A stretch of DNA of 8,821 bases from contig DJFP01000294.1 in NCBI GenBank assembly GCA_002432565.1, positions 3,330 to 12,150 on the forward strand, read 5' to 3'. The translations under genes were made by a program, and so were the position numbers. Numbering within the stretch: the stretch's first letter is position 1; every line of letters starts with the position of its first letter. The DNA comes from Flavobacteriales bacterium UBA5869 (GTDB lineage Bacteria > Bacteroidota > Bacteroidia > Flavobacteriales_D > Crocinitomicaceae). The notes under the pieces are model-generated. The model made no database searches, was not told the origin of the DNA, and saw nothing but the letters and a program-made list of their open reading frames with translations. Below are positions 7,486 to 8,821 of this stretch, piece by piece.

Positions 7486-8535
7486 ATGAAAGCATTAAAC
7501 TCTTTGTACGAGGCACAGAAAATTGCCTTTAGCCCGTTTGTATTCCAAACCGTTTATACGATGTCCAGCCTTGGAATCATGGATGAATTGTACGAAGAAA
7601 GAGACGGTTTAACCATTGAGGAAATTGCAAAGCGCAAAAACATCAGTGAGTATGGAGTTCGTGTTTTGGTCGAAATGGCTAAAGCGGCAGACGTACTTGA
7701 GCTGAATGAGGACAAGTATACCCTTTCTAAAATCGGTTACTTTTTAACAAGAGATGAGATGACAAAAGTGAACATGATGTTCACTCAGGATATCTGTTAT
7801 AAAGGGCTTTTCCACTTAAAAGATTCTATTTTGAACGGGAAACCTGAAGGCCTGAAGGAAATAGGTCCGTGGAATACCATCTACGAAGGTTTGTCAATTC
7901 TTCCGGAGCCTTTAAAAACTTCCTGGTTTGAATTTGACCACCATTATTCCGACAATTCATTCGGAGAGGCATTGAAAATCATTTTCAGCCACAACCCGAA
8001 ACACATTTACGATATCGGTGGAAATACCGGGAAATGGGCAATTGCTAGTACAAAACACGATCCGAATGTTCGTGTAAGTATTTTTGATCTGGGCGTACAG
8101 TTAAAAGTAGCTCAGGCCAATATTGAAGCTATTCCCGAAATTAAAGACCGGGTTGACTACAACGAACGTGACATGCTGGACCCGGATTCGGAAATTCCTG
8201 CAGGAGCAGACGTTTATTGGATGAGCCAATTCCTGGACTGTTTCAGTGAAAAAGAAATCGAGGCGATCTTGTTGAAGATCAAGAAGCATATGAAACCGGA
8301 CGCTACGATCTTCATCATGGAAACTTTCATTGATGATCAGCGCTTTCCGGCAGCAGAATTCAGCTTAATTGCTACCTCGCTTTATTTTACAGCCCTGGCA
8401 AACGGAAACAGCAAAATGTATTCTTCCACTGCGATGAAATACATTATTGAGAAAGCAGGATTCGAAACTGTCAAAGAACACCCGCTTCACGAGGACCGTT
8501 TCCATACAATCCTTGAAGTTAAATTACCGAAATAA
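7486..8535 (+). CDS. Class I SAM-dependent methyltransferase with N-terminal winged-helix dimerisation domain (O-methyltransferase fold)
   Basis: This 349-residue protein has the length and layout of the plant-type and antibiotic O-methyltransferase family. The N-terminal part (about 1-90) is a helical, winged-helix-like dimerisation region with [20 protein letters not shown] at 42-61 and [10 protein letters not shown] at 78-87. The SAM-binding motif I is YDIGGNTG (175-182), followed by acidic D201 in SIFDLG. The segment [13 protein letters not shown] (245-257) aligns with the family's LHDWxDE region, but the catalytic His position holds Asp. In this cluster it could methylate the aryl head group of the pigment precursor; whether the target is O or C is not decidable here. 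It is the first gene of the plus-strand operon, 23 bp ahead of the ammonia-lyase. The start ATG directly follows TTGAACCC and has no Shine-Dalgarno sequence. The methyltransferase call is strong, the substrate is inferred. Confidence 0.92.
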   Translation: MKALNSLYEAQKIAFSPFVFQTVYTMSSLGIMDELYEERDGLTIEEIAKRKNISEYGVRVLVEMAKAADVLELNEDKYTLSKIGYFLTRDEMTKVNMMFTQDICYKGLFHLKDSILNGKPEGLKEIGPWNTIYEGLSILPEPLKTSWFEFDHHYSDNSFGEALKIIFSHNPKHIYDIGGNTGKWAIASTKHDPNVRVSIFDLGVQLKVAQANIEAIPEIKDRVDYNERDMLDPDSEIPAGADVYWMSQFLDCFSEKEIEAILLKIKKHMKPDATIFIMETFIDDQRFPAAEFSLIATSLYFTALANGNSKMYSSTAMKYIIEKAGFETVKEHPLHEDRFHTILEVKLPK

Positions 8536-8558
8536 GTCACTCCCCACTCATAATTTAC

Positions 8559-8821
8559 ATGAACAAACTGGATCTAAAACAGATAGAAGCTTTTAGCCTT
8601 GAAAAAAAGGAATACGTAATTTCCGATGATGTCCGAAAGGAATTGGAGCGTTCGTTTTCATTCCTGCAGGAATTTTCAAGCGATAAGATTATCTATGGTA
8701 TCAATACCGGGTTCGGGCCTATGGCTCAGTTCAAGATCGATGAAGACAAATTAAACCAGCTTCAGTATAACCTGATCCGAAGCCACTCTTCGGGGACAGG
8801 AAATGTATTGGATGCCGAATC
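8559..8821 (+). CDS. Tyrosine ammonia-lyase (HAL/PAL/TAL family), N-terminal part, truncated by the window edge
   Basis: The first 87 residues are present, about one sixth of a family member of roughly 500-510 residues. [13 protein letters not shown] (45-57) is the conserved loop with the catalytic Tyr (Y46). [14 protein letters not shown] (68-81) is the helix holding the substrate-selector pair, here Ser75-His76. The MIO-forming Ala-Ser-Gly lies beyond the edge. Ser-His is the pair expected of histidine ammonia-lyases. However, the characterised Flavobacterium johnsoniae tyrosine ammonia-lyase, as I recall it, has almost the same sequence over residues 45-81, including Ser-His. Together with the pigment neighbours, this favours deamination of tyrosine to 4-hydroxycinnamate, the flexirubin starter, over histidine breakdown. 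The start follows the methyltransferase by 23 bp without a Shine-Dalgarno sequence. The family is certain; the tyrosine preference is inferred from remembered similarity. Confidence 0.88.
   Translation, partial: MNKLDLKQIEAFSLEKKEYVISDDVRKELERSFSFLQEFSSDKIIYGINTGFGPMAQFKIDEDKLNQLQYNLIRSHSSGTGNVLDAE

Noticed and set aside
8101..8289. A 62-codon minus-strand frame inside the methyltransferase gene
   Set aside because: It is antisense to motif-containing coding sequence and has no support of its own.
8559..8821. Histidine utilisation gene hutH
   Set aside because: The Ser-His pair would allow it, but the near match to a characterised flavobacterial tyrosine ammonia-lyase and the pigment-type neighbours argue against it.
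1..8821. Mobile elements, CRISPR arrays, tRNA or rRNA genes
   Set aside because: I saw no transposase, terminal inverted repeats, spaced repeats, or tRNA/rRNA signatures on either strand; the gene layout is compact and consistent.

Overview
The window looks like part of a flexirubin (aryl polyene plus dialkylresorcinol pigment) biosynthetic locus from a Bacteroidota bacterium, probably a member of the Flavobacteriia or a relative. Three observations point there. A tyrosine ammonia-lyase N-terminus at the right edge closely resembles, from memory, the Flavobacterium johnsoniae enzyme. One reading frame fuses an MMPL exporter, an acyltransferase and a methyltransferase. Bacteroidota-type -7 boxes (TAnnTTTG) are present and Shine-Dalgarno sequences are absent. 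No ketosynthase, acyl carrier protein or darA/darB gene lies inside the window, so the pathway call rests on these accessory genes.

Layout. A minus-strand operon runs leftwards from about 7074. It starts with a CrtI/RetSat-like FAD oxidoreductase (5479-7074). After a 56-bp gap comes the 1267-residue transporter/acyltransferase/methyltransferase fusion (1619-5422). One base further is a second CrtI/RetSat-like oxidoreductase that begins with TTG (94-1617). It overlaps by 8 bp the start of a third flavoprotein, which leaves the window at base 1. A 411-bp non-coding divergent region (7075-7485) separates this from a plus-strand operon. That operon holds a standalone class I methyltransferase of the O-methyltransferase fold (7486-8535) and, 23 bp later, the truncated tyrosine ammonia-lyase (8559 to the right edge).

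How the genes may work together (inference). The ammonia-lyase would turn tyrosine into 4-hydroxycinnamate, the aryl starter unit. Polyketide enzymes outside the window would extend it to a polyene acid. The methyltransferases and the left-edge flavoprotein, which could be a halogenase, would decorate the aromatic ring. The two CrtI-like enzymes would change the oxidation state of the chain or ring. The acyltransferase domain may form an ester, and the MMPL domain may move the lipid-like pigment towards the outer membrane. The least explained signals are an 8-mer, TTGAACCC, found at three gene starts, and possible promoters placed almost on top of start codons.
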